Part shown: one piece after another, positions 43,092-52,891 of the stretch | How positions within the stretch are numbered: the first letter of the stretch is position 1 | How the letters are laid out: each line of letters opens with the position of its first letter | Assembly: GCF_018130385.1 (NCBI RefSeq) | Contig: NZ_JAFCLU010000023.1 | Span: forward strand, 59,085-123,084 | Origin: Bradyrhizobium sp. AUGA SZCCT0283 | Lineage (GTDB): Bacteria; Pseudomonadota; Alphaproteobacteria; Rhizobiales; Xanthobacteraceae | Length of the DNA stretch: 64,000 bases | Direction of reading: 5' to 3' | Program-made: the position numbers and the translations under genes | The notes under the pieces: model-generated | What the model was told of the DNA's origin: nothing | Databases searched by the model: none | What the model saw: the letters and a program-made list of their open reading frames with translations, nothing else

Positions 43092-46000
43092 GACGCGGTC
43101 TCCATTTCAAGATCGAGCCGGTCGGCCGTCCAGCCACTGCCGAACCGCAGGTAAAGCGTCGGCAGCACGAACAATGTTCCGAGCGTCATGGTAACGACGC
43201 CGCCCAGGACCGAGAGCGCGAGCGGGTGCGCGATTTCAAGTCCGGCGACATCGCCCATGATCGCGAACGGGAGCACCAGTGCGAGCGTCGTCACCGACGA
43301 GGCGATGATGCTCGGGAATTGCTCCTGCATGCCGCGACGCACCAGCTGTTCGCCGAACGGTTCACCCTCGTTCAATTGCAGATGCTGAAAATGGGCGACC
43401 AGGCCGATACCCTGCCGCACCATCAGTGCGAGCACCGCTGCCAGACCCAACAGAGAACCAAGCGAGAAGTGGCCGTCATTGATTGCGGCCGCAGCGAGGC
43501 CGCCGAGTACAGCGACCGGTACGCCGAGCAGCGACAGGGCGCTGAGTGTCCAGCTGCGGAGCACCGCCTGCGTCAGCAGGAACATCAACACCGCAGCCGC
43601 CGCCATGTAGCTGTATATCGATCGCAGAGAAGCTCGCTGCTCCTTGTATTCGCCGAGCACCTCGGCACGGTGCTCGAACGGGAATGCGATCTGTTTGACG
43701 TTCCTGGCGACTTCATCCGCCACATCACCGAGCGCCCGCTCATCCACTTTCGCGGAAATATCGATACGACGCGAGGACCCCTGTCGCTGGATGATGCTGG
43801 TGGCCGGCGCGATGCGGACGTCTGCAACCTGAGCCAGGCGAACCTGGGACCCGCTCTCGCTGTTGATCATCAGATTTCGCACGTCATCGATGTTGTCGCG
43901 TAACTCCGGCCGCCCCCAGACGACCACGTCGAAAACCTTCTGGTCCTCGAACAGCGCACCGACGGTGATGCCACCGACCATCGCGGAGGTCGCCCTGCGG
44001 ATGTCGCCCGGCTTCAGGCCATAACCGGCCGCGCGATCGACATCCACCTTGACTTCGATCGAGGGTTCTTCGACCTGTAATTCGACCCGCGGATTTTCAA
44101 TGCCGGGGATCCTCTCCATCGATGCGCGGATCTCCTCCGCCTTGGCGCGAATGACATCGAGGCTGTTGCCATAGACACGGACGGTGAGGCTGTCCGGGTC
44201 ACCGGTGAGCGCCTCGCGCAGCTTCGTGGACAGGTATGTTCCAAGCTTGCCGCGCATCCCGGGATAGGCGGTGATGGCAGCTTCGACCGCATCCACCGTT
44301 GTTTCGCGATCGGCCTTCGGATCGATATTGACCCATACTTGCCCCGCATTGACGTCCGTCGCGCGTTCGCAGTTGCAAAGCACGGCCCGTCCGAGATTGG
44401 CGAAAGCGTTCTGCACTCCCGGGATCTGCCGCAGATCGCGGATCAGGTTCTCGGTCGATCGGGTCATCGCCTGCAGCGAGGTGCCGGGCGGCCCCTGCCA
44501 TTCGATCATCAGATCCGTTTCTCCGAAGCTGGGCACCATATTGCGTTCGAGCGGGCTCCAGAGCGCGAAGCACGCGATCGCCGCCACGACGCAGGCGCCG
44601 ATGCAGGCGAGCGGCGCGTGGATGACGCGGCCGACGATCCGGTCGAACGGCCCGACCAACCTGTCGATGACCGAACCGCGCGTCGTCGTCAGTGGCGCAT
44701 TGGCGAGCAGCACCGCGGCCAGCGCTGGGGTCACGAGCAACGCCACCAGCATCGAGATGGACACGGCTGCGATATAGGCCCAGGCCATCGGCGCGAAGAA
44801 TGCGGCGGACCGGCTGTACATGAACAGAACGGGCAGCACTGCGAGTACGACGATCAGCGACGCGTACAGCATCGGCCGACGCGTTTCCAGCATCGCACGA
44901 ACGACGACGATGAAGCCGGACCGACCGTCGCGTTGCGGCGCACGCAAGCGGTGCAGCACGTTTTCGACGTCGATAATACTGTCATGCACGATCACGCCGG
45001 AGGCCATCAGCAGACCGCCGACGGCTATCATGCTGAGCGGGATTCCAGCGGCCCTTAACAGCAGTTCAGCGCAGACGAACGACAATGAGATCGCGGCCAG
45101 GGCGATAACCGCGGTCCTCCAGCTGCCCATCAGAAGGCCAAGCATGACGGCGGCCAGGATGATCGAAATGAGCATGGCCTTGCCCAGATTGCTGGTCGCG
45201 CGCTCGATGAAGCTCGCGGGATGGTAGATGGTCGTATTGATCTCGATACCGGGCAGCCCGGGTTTCAGTTCGTTGAGCGCGAGCTCAACGCCGCGCGTCA
45301 CGTCCAATGTGTTGAAGCCGGGGAATTTCTCGATCGCCACCATCAGGCCGGGGTTTTCGCCGACGATGGCGTCTCCGATCAGCGCCTGATGCCCCTCCAC
45401 GAGATAGGCGACGTCGCCGACGCTCGTGGTCGTGCCGCTGAGCGGCACCTTGGCGAAGGTACCCACGGTGGAGATCGGCAGCTGGTGACGGATGCTGAGC
45501 CGCTGGTTCGGCGTTTCGATAAAGCCGCCGGTGCCGGGCGTGGATGAGTTCAGGTAGGTGAGAGGCGAGGACCACACCGCCTCACCTGTCGTCTTGATCA
45601 CCTGATCGAGCTTGACGCCCTTCTTGTTCAGGTTCCGGGCATCGACAAGCACCTGGACCTGCCGCTCGCGCTGACCCCATATCGAGACATTCGCCACACC
45701 CGGAACTCCGGCGAGGCGCGGTGCGATATTCCAGCGCGCCTGAACGGACATGTCGATCAGTGAGACGGATTTCGAACTCAGTCCGATGTTCATCACTCGG
45801 CTGGCCGAGGAAACCGGCTGAAGCATAACCGGCGGACTGGAGACGTTCGGCAGCGCGTGCGCCTGCGTCAGCCTTTCCTGCACCATCTGGCGGGCTTTCA
45901 TCAGATCGGTGCCGGGCGCGAAGATCATCTCAATCGTCGAAAGGCCCGCCATCGATTCCGACTGGATGACCTGCAGCCACGGCACACCGTTGAGCAGGTC

Positions 46001-46213
46001 CGCCTCCAGCGGCACAGTGATCAGCGATTCAACCTCGGCGCTGGAGAGGCCAAGCGATTCAGTCTTCACAGTGAGCGAGGGCAGCGCCAATTCGGGGATG
46101 ACGTCGAGCGGCTTGTTCCTGATATCGACGGCGCCGAGGATCAGCAAGCCGGCAGCAACAACTACAACGAGGGTACGTAAACGCACGCTAGAGGATATGA
46201 GCCACGCCAACAT
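43088..46213 (-). CDS. HME-type RND pump, first copy, with an altered proton-relay pair
   Basis: 1041 residues, first gene of the efflux operon. The N-terminus has KPLDVIPELALPSLTVKTES and EVESLITVPLEADLLNGVP. The TM4 motif reads GVIVHDSIIDVENVLHRL: the first of the two adjacent aspartates that carry protons in RND pumps (AcrB D407-D408) is His (H410), the second is kept (D411). TM10 reads ALMVRQGIGLVAHFQHLQLN. Otherwise it is full length with twelve membrane segments. The substitution argues for a heteromeric pump with the downstream RND protein or for changed energy coupling. Confidence 0.87.
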   Translation of the reverse strand: MLAWLISSSVRLRTLVVVVAAGLLILGAVDIRNKPLDVIPELALPSLTVKTESLGLSSAEVESLITVPLEADLLNGVPWLQVIQSESMAGLSTIEMIFAPGTDLMKARQMVQERLTQAHALPNVSSPPVMLQPVSSASRVMNIGLSSKSVSLIDMSVQARWNIAPRLAGVPGVANVSIWGQRERQVQVLVDARNLNKKGVKLDQVIKTTGEAVWSSPLTYLNSSTPGTGGFIETPNQRLSIRHQLPISTVGTFAKVPLSGTTTSVGDVAYLVEGHQALIGDAIVGENPGLMVAIEKFPGFNTLDVTRGVELALNELKPGLPGIEINTTIYHPASFIERATSNLGKAMLISIILAAVMLGLLMGSWRTAVIALAAISLSFVCAELLLRAAGIPLSMIAVGGLLMASGVIVHDSIIDVENVLHRLRAPQRDGRSGFIVVVRAMLETRRPMLYASLIVVLAVLPVLFMYSRSAAFFAPMAWAYIAAVSISMLVALLVTPALAAVLLANAPLTTTRGSVIDRLVGPFDRIVGRVIHAPLACIGACVVAAIACFALWSPLERNMVPSFGETDLMIEWQGPPGTSLQAMTRSTENLIRDLRQIPGVQNAFANLGRAVLCNCERATDVNAGQVWVNIDPKADRETTVDAVEAAITAYPGMRGKLGTYLSTKLREALTGDPDSLTVRVYGNSLDVIRAKAEEIRASMERIPGIENPRVELQVEEPSIEVKVDVDRAAGYGLKPGDIRRATSAMVGGITVGALFEDQKVFDVVVWGRPELRDNIDDVRNLMINSESGSQVRLAQVADVRIAPATSIIQRQGSSRRIDISAKVDERALGDVADEVARNVKQIAFPFEHRAEVLGEYKEQRASLRSIYSYMAAAAVLMFLLTQAVLRSWTLSALSLLGVPVAVLGGLAAAAINDGHFSLGSLLGLAAVLALMVRQGIGLVAHFQHLQLNEGEPFGEQLVRRGMQEQFPSIIASSVTTLALVLPFAIMGDVAGLEIAHPLALSVLGGVVTMTLGTLFVLPTLYLRFGSGWTADRLDLEMETAS

Positions 46214-46883
46214 TTCGACGCCCCCCTCTTTTGACCTCTGGTTGTCTTCGATCTGTGCCTGTAGTCGAACTCCGTCTGAGAGGGCCCGTTGAACGCGGGA
46301 TTTTCTGACCGCTGTGTCGCTCGTAGAGGCAACACAATTTCTTACCCACTATTATTCCCCACGAGTCCGAATTTTTTGTCGGCCTTGCGCCGGCTTTATT
46401 TCGGTCGTGCTAACGCCATAGTGAGGCTTCGCCGTAATCAAAATTCCGCAATGCTGCCTTTCCTGGACCAAACTGAGGACCAGACTAAGGCGAGTGAAAA
46501 TTTTAGGTTGATATTCTTGTCGGCACAATCCACCCATTTGGATTACATGCTGGTCCAATTGGGTCACGCGTGTTTACGCACTTTTGCAAGCTTAGGTGAA
46601 AAAGCTCTATCGCCACTTGAAGTTGCCTGAAAGCCGCCGAGGCTGTTCGCAACTCCTGCTGTGATCTAGATACGTCACTTTGGATATATCACTTCGTGGC
46701 GCTTGCGTAATTCGTCATCGGCGTCACTCTTATCCCAACATTGCTGGGGGGCTCCGGCAATTATTTGCTCCGCGGTTGTTGAGCGGGCTCTTGTCTGTAG
46801 TCGGCCTGACGGATGAAACGCTGGCTGAGACAGTCTGATTACCAGAGCGGAATTGTTATGAACGAGTTAGTTCGACGATGTGA
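46214..46883. other. Divergent promoter region of the efflux operon and the barrel gene
   Basis: 670 bases, visibly more AT-rich than the genes on either side, with no frame longer than 113 codons and no domain in any. It must contain the promoter of the minus-strand efflux operon and of the plus-strand beta-barrel gene. I see no clear palindrome of operator size. Confidence 0.4.
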
Positions 46884-48749
46884 GTGCGTCGAACTGAGAC
46901 AGTGATGGGGCCGCGCATGATCTGGGGTAAGCGGGATGAACGCGTCGCCGGATCAGGGCGACGTCGGCACGCTGCGGAAACTAGCATCATAAAGTCAACG
47001 ACGCGCGGCCGGTACCGCGTCTGCTCCGCGTACCCGTTTGTCTTTCGCGCCGCGCCCGCATTGTTCAGCCTCGTCCTGCTCGTCCCTTCCCATGCCGCCG
47101 CCGCGGAGAACGAGGACATCGCAGTTCTCCGGCGTATGCTCGGAGAGCTCAAAGCGGAGAACCGCAAACTTTCCGAACGTCTCAGCGCCCTGGAGGGGAC
47201 ATCGCCGGCGCGGCGGAGCAAGCCCGCGGCGGAACATCAACGTCCGGCACCTGCCGTAACGGCGGCGAAGCCTGCATCCACGGTTCTGTCAACGCCCGTC
47301 GATCCGCCCGCACTGCCCGCTCCGGATTTGTCGGAAGCCGCAGCGAAGAGGCCGCTTAACGAGCGTGTACGAGATTTGGAGATCGGCTGGGCGGCGAACG
47401 AGAACGCGACGCGCCAGATCCTCCGCGACACGCTCAACAAGACCGGACCGAAGATCAACAACTTCCTCTCGCTGAGCGGCGTAATTGAAGGCGTGGCCTC
47501 GCGGACCGGCTCATTCACCGGCCCTACCCAGGAAAACCTGTCGCTGGGTACGGCTGAACTCGATTTCGATATCAAGCTCAGCGACTGGTTGACCGGTGCG
47601 ATGGTTCTCCACTTCGACAACGGCACTGGCGCGATATTCCCGACCGGGAATCAACCAGTGGTGCCGACCAACATCGCCGGCGTAGGCGTGGATCGCTTCA
47701 CGCTTGATCGGACTCACATTGCAGTCGGCGATCTGATGCAATTCCCGATCGCGGCCCGCTTCGGCGTGGAGGTCTTGCATTTCGGTACGTCCACCGGCGT
47801 GGCACGCCTGGATACGCTCTCGATCGGCACTCCGCTGACGACCGAGGTGTTTGAAAACCGTCAGACGGCGGGAGGCCTGGAATTCGCCTGGCCAACCCCA
47901 CCGCGGCAGCCGCCGCCGGCACCTGTCGTTGTTCCACGCGTTAGTCCGTTGGTCGTCGCACCGGCCGTGAGCCAACTGATGCGTTGGCTCGGCTACACCC
48001 CGCTGCCTGAACGTCCGTTCCGACCTACGCCAGTCACATTCCCCTTCGACCCGGCGCCCTTCTACGGCTCAGTCATGACCTACAGAGGCAGCGACAGCAT
48101 CATTCCCGGCCGGACAAAAATCGACGATTACAATGCCAGTCTCGGTTTCCGGACGAGAGGCCATTGCGGCGTGCCCTATGACCAGTTGAAGGACTCGCTG
48201 GTTTGTCCATGGACCCTCGACTTTCATGTCGACTACGACACCTCCGTTTTTGAAAGCAGATTTTTGCGTACGTCCTACCTACCGTTCCTGAATCAGATCG
48301 GCCGGATTCCTGGAGTGGCCGCGAGCCTCAAAACCAGTTTCGGCCCGTTCGCGTTCGTGGGCGAGGTAAATGCCGCAATTCAGGACGCCAGGTTTATCGA
48401 TGGGCTCGGCATTGCGCGGAACATGATGCCGATGACCTGGCAGGCCTCGATTGCCTACCAGTTCGACTGGAATCCGTGGATACAGGAGATCGGCGCGCAG
48501 GGCGACTTCATCTCGCTGGGATATTCCGGCAGCAAAGACATGGCGGGCGTTTCGATCCTGCAAAACGGCGTGCCAACCCGGATCGGATTCGTCCCGCAAC
48601 ACCGGCTTTTCCTTACCGGAGGCGAGTGGGTGATGGATGGGCTGAAGGTGGCCGTGGAATATTCAGCCAACTGGGACTACCCGGTGAGCGTCGGCGGGAC
48701 GGGAAAGGTCGCGCATGGTGCATTCGGACTAATCCAGCTCAATTTTTGA
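46884..48749 (+). CDS. Outer membrane beta-barrel protein with N-terminal coiled coil (LbtU/porin-like)
   Basis: Up to 621 residues. The start is uncertain (GTG 46884, ATG 46905 or 46917), because the signal segment AAPALFSLVLLVPSHAAAAE is unusually far in. Next come a short coiled coil (EDIAVLRRMLGELKAENRKL), a Pro/Ala linker, and a barrel of about 450 residues starting INNFLSLSGVIEGVASRTGS. It ends with Phe, as expected for BAM substrates. The plan (coiled coil, then barrel) is that of LbtU-type siderophore porins and related trimeric proteins. A Pro-rich insertion (RQPPPAPVVVP) lies mid-barrel. It could be a passage for what the divergent pumps handle (inference). Confidence 0.75.
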   Translation: MRRTETVMGPRMIWGKRDERVAGSGRRRHAAETSIIKSTTRGRYRVCSAYPFVFRAAPALFSLVLLVPSHAAAAENEDIAVLRRMLGELKAENRKLSERLSALEGTSPARRSKPAAEHQRPAPAVTAAKPASTVLSTPVDPPALPAPDLSEAAAKRPLNERVRDLEIGWAANENATRQILRDTLNKTGPKINNFLSLSGVIEGVASRTGSFTGPTQENLSLGTAELDFDIKLSDWLTGAMVLHFDNGTGAIFPTGNQPVVPTNIAGVGVDRFTLDRTHIAVGDLMQFPIAARFGVEVLHFGTSTGVARLDTLSIGTPLTTEVFENRQTAGGLEFAWPTPPRQPPPAPVVVPRVSPLVVAPAVSQLMRWLGYTPLPERPFRPTPVTFPFDPAPFYGSVMTYRGSDSIIPGRTKIDDYNASLGFRTRGHCGVPYDQLKDSLVCPWTLDFHVDYDTSVFESRFLRTSYLPFLNQIGRIPGVAASLKTSFGPFAFVGEVNAAIQDARFIDGLGIARNMMPMTWQASIAYQFDWNPWIQEIGAQGDFISLGYSGSKDMAGVSILQNGVPTRIGFVPQHRLFLTGGEWVMDGLKVAVEYSANWDYPVSVGGTGKVAHGAFGLIQLNF

Positions 48750-49779
48750 TCCGTTTGCGCCGCTTAGAGAATGTGCCAAAATCCTGGAAGCATCGTCACG
48801 ACAGATGGAGTGAGCAGGCCGCATCCGCCCGCCCCTCACCAGAATGAACGCAAGAAGATTAATGACTCCCGGATAGCGGCAGAATGCAGTTGCGTTTCCG
48901 GTCGGAGCGATGGTGCGCGTTCCCACGCGCCAGCGTAGAGCGCGGCCGCCGCGAATTGTGAAAGCTAAACGCGCCGTAATTCACCGACAGCGACGTATGG
49001 CGACTAGCGAGCAACAGCCAAACCCGATCACGCCCTTGCGATCCGAGCGTTCTTGCGAACGCGTCATAGACCTTCAGCTCCTGCGTTCTCCCGAGGCAGA
49101 GAATATCGCGAAGCGCGCTGCAAGCCAGACACGTCGAGTGATCGAACCACAACGAACTTTCGTCGAGACGATGTTCAGGTCTGCTTCGTGCCGATACTGT
49201 TGCAAACCCCTTTTGGATCACTGAGCACAAATTTTCCGGACCGCAGGTGCAGCGATCAAACCTTTATGTGAGGGACTACATGATCGAGCGACGAACTCAC
49301 GGGCGAGATCGGTAACGAAGCTGAGACCATACCGCTTTGCGATTAGCGCTTGTCTCCTGCTTTGGCGGAAAAATTAGTCGCTCGAAACTTTTAGGGGCTT
49401 GTAACACTGTCTGCCAGTGTCAGACATGCGGCATACGAATTGACGCCGGTGCTCCCAGCTGTCTCAGCGATCGGGAGCGCACGCCATCGTGTGCCGTTCG
49501 CAGGATGCAGTCGCAACGATGTCCAGCAAGGCCGTGATGATAGCGCTGACGGTGGAGTTGGATATCGATCTGTTGAGCAGCGTGGCCCGATCCGCCACGA
49601 AACTGCTCACCTACCGCGAACTGTGATGCGCCGGCATAATGATGTGAGAGCTTGCCGCGGCGAAGGACGGGCGCTTAAGCAGCAGTTAATACTTTTGCGC
49701 AAATGATAGACAACCAGCGCAACATTTAGATCGCCGCAAGAACTGCGAGCGGAACTCAGGCCCCTTATGAGGGATTAGC
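48750..49779. other. Gap without supported genes
   Basis: About 1 kb. The best frames (48910-49224 plus, 48859-49230 minus) overlap each other and have no signal peptide, domain or ribosome binding site. The minus frame has slightly protein-like composition and may be an old relic. I see no RNA gene, repeat or mobile element end. Confidence 0.4.
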
Positions 49780-50388
49780 ATGAGAACGCTTCTCATTGGT
49801 GTTCTGGCTGCGACCCTGGTCGGCTGTAGCTGCCTTTTACCGCCGCAAGCGAGCATGGAAGCATGCACGGACGCGAGTGGGTCCGGCTGTCTCAACGAGA
49901 TGGCGGTCAGTCGGTCGATTGAACCGACGCCAGCGTCATCCAGGACCAATTCCGCGGCAACGAAGGTCAAATCCACGATCGCGACGAAGACGGAACAGCC
50001 GTCGATTGCCCACGTCCGCGACAGGCCCCAACTCGCTGAGAAAAAGGCGAAGGCCACCATGATCGAAGCGAAAGTTGAGGCTCCGGCATCTGGTCGGCCC
50101 GCTGAGACGCCCGATCCGGTCATTATCAAGGCGAAGACCACGATTGCTGCTAAGTTGGAGGATCCGGCGTCTGCCGAGTTCGGTGAGATGAAACGGGCCA
50201 TCCGCAAAAACACGCTCGGGAAGTCCGTCGACACCATTTGCGGCCGTGTCAAAGGAAAAAAAGCGTCGGGCGAAGATACCGGAGATAGGCCGTTTCTGTA
50301 TCTCGTGACGGAGGATGAAGCATACGTCGTCGATGGCCCCGCGAATTCGGCGGCGGCGAGCGCGTATCGCAATATTTGCAGCAGCTAG
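49780..50388 (+). CDS. Lipoprotein of unknown function
   Basis: 202 residues. MRTLLIGVLAATLVGCSC has a lipobox LVGC, so Cys16 should be lipidated. Gly/Ala/Lys-rich low-complexity stretches with repeated T-K-V/I-K-A/S-T-I-A motifs (TKVKSTIATK, IIKAKTTIAAK) precede a C-terminal domain with DPASAEFGEMKRA and CGRVKGKKASGED, then the close FLYLVTEDEAYVVDGP. The C-terminal pattern DPxSAxF....R..........CG.vN.kn is typical of a small domain seen in several exported alphaproteobacterial proteins. GAGGG lies seven bases upstream of the ATG. Confidence 0.75.
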   Translation: MRTLLIGVLAATLVGCSCLLPPQASMEACTDASGSGCLNEMAVSRSIEPTPASSRTNSAATKVKSTIATKTEQPSIAHVRDRPQLAEKKAKATMIEAKVEAPASGRPAETPDPVIIKAKTTIAAKLEDPASAEFGEMKRAIRKNTLGKSVDTICGRVKGKKASGEDTGDRPFLYLVTEDEAYVVDGPANSAAASAYRNICSS

Positions 50389-50570
50389 ATCTGTTGCGAC
50401 GGACCAGAAGGTCCCCTGACGACGTTCCTGCGAACGAACTGGAAAGTCGGAAGCAACGTCGCGATTAGCAGCGCTTCGCTGCAAAGTGTGTGGGGCAGAT
50501 TTTGCTCCATGGAAAATGGAAATCAAAACTGGTGGAGTGACTCAAGCCTTTCTCTGAATTCGGGGACATC

Positions 50571-51350
50571 ATGGACGATTTTTCTAATCCCGCGGAACTA
50601 GCCCTGGTATCACAAAACTCGCCGGTGCTCGTAATCATCGAGCAACATGTCCTGGCGCGTACGTGCATCCTCAATATCCTCAAGAGAGAACTCACTGGAT
50701 TCGAGATCGTCGAGATGCCAACGACGAGCGGCCTGAACTGGTTGTCAGGTAGAGATATCCGCTTGATTGCGCTGAATATCGGGGACAAGCAGATCACCGA
50801 CCCTTCGATCGAGGAAAGCCTCGCCCACCTCGCGGAATCCTGCCCGAAAGCCTCGGTTGCTGTGTTGTCAAATCGCGACGACGACGCGACGGCTTCAGCT
50901 GCGATGCAACGGGGAGTGCGTGGCTTTTTTCCGACATCGATCCCTGTCGAAGTCGCTATTGCCGGACTACGCCTGGTCCTTGCCGGTGGGGTCTACCGAC
51001 CGTTACCGATCGTTGGGCAAAATGGAGCGTCGAGCCTCAAGGCGATATCGGAATGCCCCGACGCGCCCGAGCTATTCGGAACTAACGAGGGTAACGGCGC
51101 CACCAGGATTGCGCCGGAGAAGGCGATGGTCGACCTTACGCCACGCGAACAACATGTGCTCGAGGCGCTGCAGCTCGGCCTTCCCAACAAGTTGATTGCC
51201 GTCAGGCTCAACCTTTCGGAAAACACCGTAAAAATGCACATCCAACGCATCATGCGAAAATGCTCCGCGCATAACCGCACGGAGGCGGTCGTTCGCTGGA
51301 GCCGGCGACCTAACGGTTATGCGCAGCCCTCACGCGTGCGGTCATCCTGA
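50571..51350 (+). CDS. LuxR/NarL-type regulator with degenerate receiver
   Basis: 259 residues. Residues about 18-135 have the fold of a response-regulator receiver, but the phospho-acceptor position in LIALNIGDKQ is Asn (N69), and the acidic pair at the N-terminus is replaced (VIIEQHVLA). Residues about 190-250 are a complete LuxR HTH (LTPREQHVLEAL, LPNKLIAVRLNLSENTVKMH). It should bind DNA without phosphorylation. No partner kinase is nearby. It is convergent with, and 33 bases from, the type I secretion operon, the closest candidate target. Confidence 0.83.
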   Translation: MDDFSNPAELALVSQNSPVLVIIEQHVLARTCILNILKRELTGFEIVEMPTTSGLNWLSGRDIRLIALNIGDKQITDPSIEESLAHLAESCPKASVAVLSNRDDDATASAAMQRGVRGFFPTSIPVEVAIAGLRLVLAGGVYRPLPIVGQNGASSLKAISECPDAPELFGTNEGNGATRIAPEKAMVDLTPREQHVLEALQLGLPNKLIAVRLNLSENTVKMHIQRIMRKCSAHNRTEAVVRWSRRPNGYAQPSRVRSS

Positions 51351-51382
51351 GCGCTGCCTGAGCTCGCAGTTCTGGTCACAGC

Positions 51383-52891
51383 TTAATCCTCGCGGAACGC
51401 GCCGTGAAAGCTGTCGAGCAGAGGCCTGAGAGCGTAGAGCGCCACGGTGCCGCGACCCGTCTTGATGAACACCTGGGCCGGCATTCCCGGAATAATCTGG
51501 ACACCATCGATCCCGGCACTGGCCGGATCCTGCACTCGAATCTTCGTTGCGTAGTAGGGCTGATCGGTGCGTTTGTCGACCAAACGGTCGGCGGAAACGT
51601 GCGTCACGGTCCCATGGAGCCGTGGTACGCGGCGCTGATTGTAGGGCAAGAGATTCACATCGGCGCTCAGTCCGGGACGGACCACGTCGATGTCCTCGGG
51701 CCTGACGCGCGCAATCACGATGAGCCGATCTTGCCGCGGAACCATATCCATGAGAGGTGCGCCGGCGCCAATGACGCCACCTGGGGTATGAATCCTCAGG
51801 TCCGTTACCACGCCGTCCTGGGGCGCCTTGACCGCCGTTCGTGACAGTTGGTCGTCAGCCGCCTGCAGTCGCTCGCGTATCTGAAAAATCTGGTTTTGCA
51901 CCTCGCGCAGCGACTGCGCGATCTCGTTTTGACGGTCATTTTCGAGCTTGAGCAGAGTTGCCTGCGATTCGTTGATAACCTGCCCGGCGCGCGATATCTG
52001 CGCGACAATCTCACCCCGCCGCCCCTCGATGTCAGCCATCTCCCGCTCGAGGTTCAGAAGGCGCGGGCGCCGCTCAAGTCCCTTGTTAACAAGCATGGCG
52101 ACGGTCGCCGCTTCTTCGCGGACGATTTCGATGCGCCTTGAGGCCGCGCTTTCCTGCGATCTGAGGCCCTCGATCTCTTTTTCCACCTGCGACCTTTTCT
52201 CCCGATTTACGGCCGCTTGCGATTGAAAGACCTGCCGACGCGTTTCGAAGATGGCTTGCTGCCCCGCAAGAACGTCCGCGACCGACGGACTAGCATACTG
52301 CGCCATCTCCAGCTTGGCCGAAAACAACACCCGCTCTTCTCCGTGCTGTTCTGCCTGCAGCCGTGCTTCTCGTGCCGTCGCCTCCCACAACTGGCCTTGC
52401 AGGCTCTGGGCTTCGGCACGAGCCTTGGTGTCCTCCAGCGTGATCAGTGTTTGTCCAGCGCGGACAACGTCGCCGTCCGCGACCAGAATTTCCCTGATGA
52501 TGCCACCCTCAAGGTGCTGAATCGTCTTGCGGCTCGACTCCGATTCGACGGTGCCGATTGCAATCGCGGCGCTCTCGAGGGGGGCATAGGCTGACCAGGT
52601 ACCGAGACCAACGACAAAGCCGCAAACCAGCAAGTTTCCAGTCCAGGTGACGCCGCGAAGTCGGTCGCGGAGCGCCGGCGGCGCCGATCTCAACCACCGT
52701 GGGGCCTCCCAGATATCGACGTGAGCGAATGCAATTTTCAGACGAGCCCATCCCCTTCGGGCAAAGCGACGGTGAAAACGCTTGATGCGGATCCAGGTGA
52801 CGCCGCGCAGCCGGTCGCAGAGCGCCGACGTCGCCGATCCCAGCCGCCGCGGCACCTCCCGAATGTTGATGGGCACGGATGGAATCTTCAT
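51383..52891 (-). CDS. HlyD-family type I secretion adaptor with a duplicated N-terminal segment
   Basis: 502 residues from the ATG at 52891, which overlaps the ABC exporter stop (ATGA). A single membrane span (NLLVCGFVVGLGTWSAYAPL) is preceded by an unusually long cytoplasmic head of about 80 residues. There a unit of about 50 residues occurs twice: PRRLGSATSALCDRLRGVTW and PRWLRSAPPALRDRLRGVTW. After the span come GTVESESSRKTIQHLEGGII, the lipoyl half, a long coiled coil and the HlyD C-terminal barrel (VRPGLSADVNLLPYNQRRVP, then IIPGMPAQVFIKTGRGTV). It links the ABC protein to a TolC-like channel encoded elsewhere. Confidence 0.88.
   Translation of the reverse strand: MKIPSVPINIREVPRRLGSATSALCDRLRGVTWIRIKRFHRRFARRGWARLKIAFAHVDIWEAPRWLRSAPPALRDRLRGVTWTGNLLVCGFVVGLGTWSAYAPLESAAIAIGTVESESSRKTIQHLEGGIIREILVADGDVVRAGQTLITLEDTKARAEAQSLQGQLWEATAREARLQAEQHGEERVLFSAKLEMAQYASPSVADVLAGQQAIFETRRQVFQSQAAVNREKRSQVEKEIEGLRSQESAASRRIEIVREEAATVAMLVNKGLERRPRLLNLEREMADIEGRRGEIVAQISRAGQVINESQATLLKLENDRQNEIAQSLREVQNQIFQIRERLQAADDQLSRTAVKAPQDGVVTDLRIHTPGGVIGAGAPLMDMVPRQDRLIVIARVRPEDIDVVRPGLSADVNLLPYNQRRVPRLHGTVTHVSADRLVDKRTDQPYYATKIRVQDPASAGIDGVQIIPGMPAQVFIKTGRGTVALYALRPLLDSFHGAFRED
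52643..52871 (-). repeat. Internal 150-bp-period duplication in the HlyD-family gene
   Basis: Two imperfect copies, about 52643-52721 and 52793-52871, share long identical stretches (for example ccaggtgacgccgcg at the left edge of each) and are offset by exactly 150 bases, i.e. 50 codons. The divergence between copies is mostly silent or conservative, so both are maintained as protein. Confidence 0.75.

Noticed and set aside
41463..46180. Several 80-250-codon plus-strand frames inside the RND genes
   Set aside because: All are antisense to well-conserved pump motifs and have no coding features of their own.
48859..49230. Minus-strand frame of 123 codons with some protein-like composition
   Set aside because: No ribosome binding site, domain, signal peptide or operon context; an equally long frame overlaps on the other strand. 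Possibly a very old relic.
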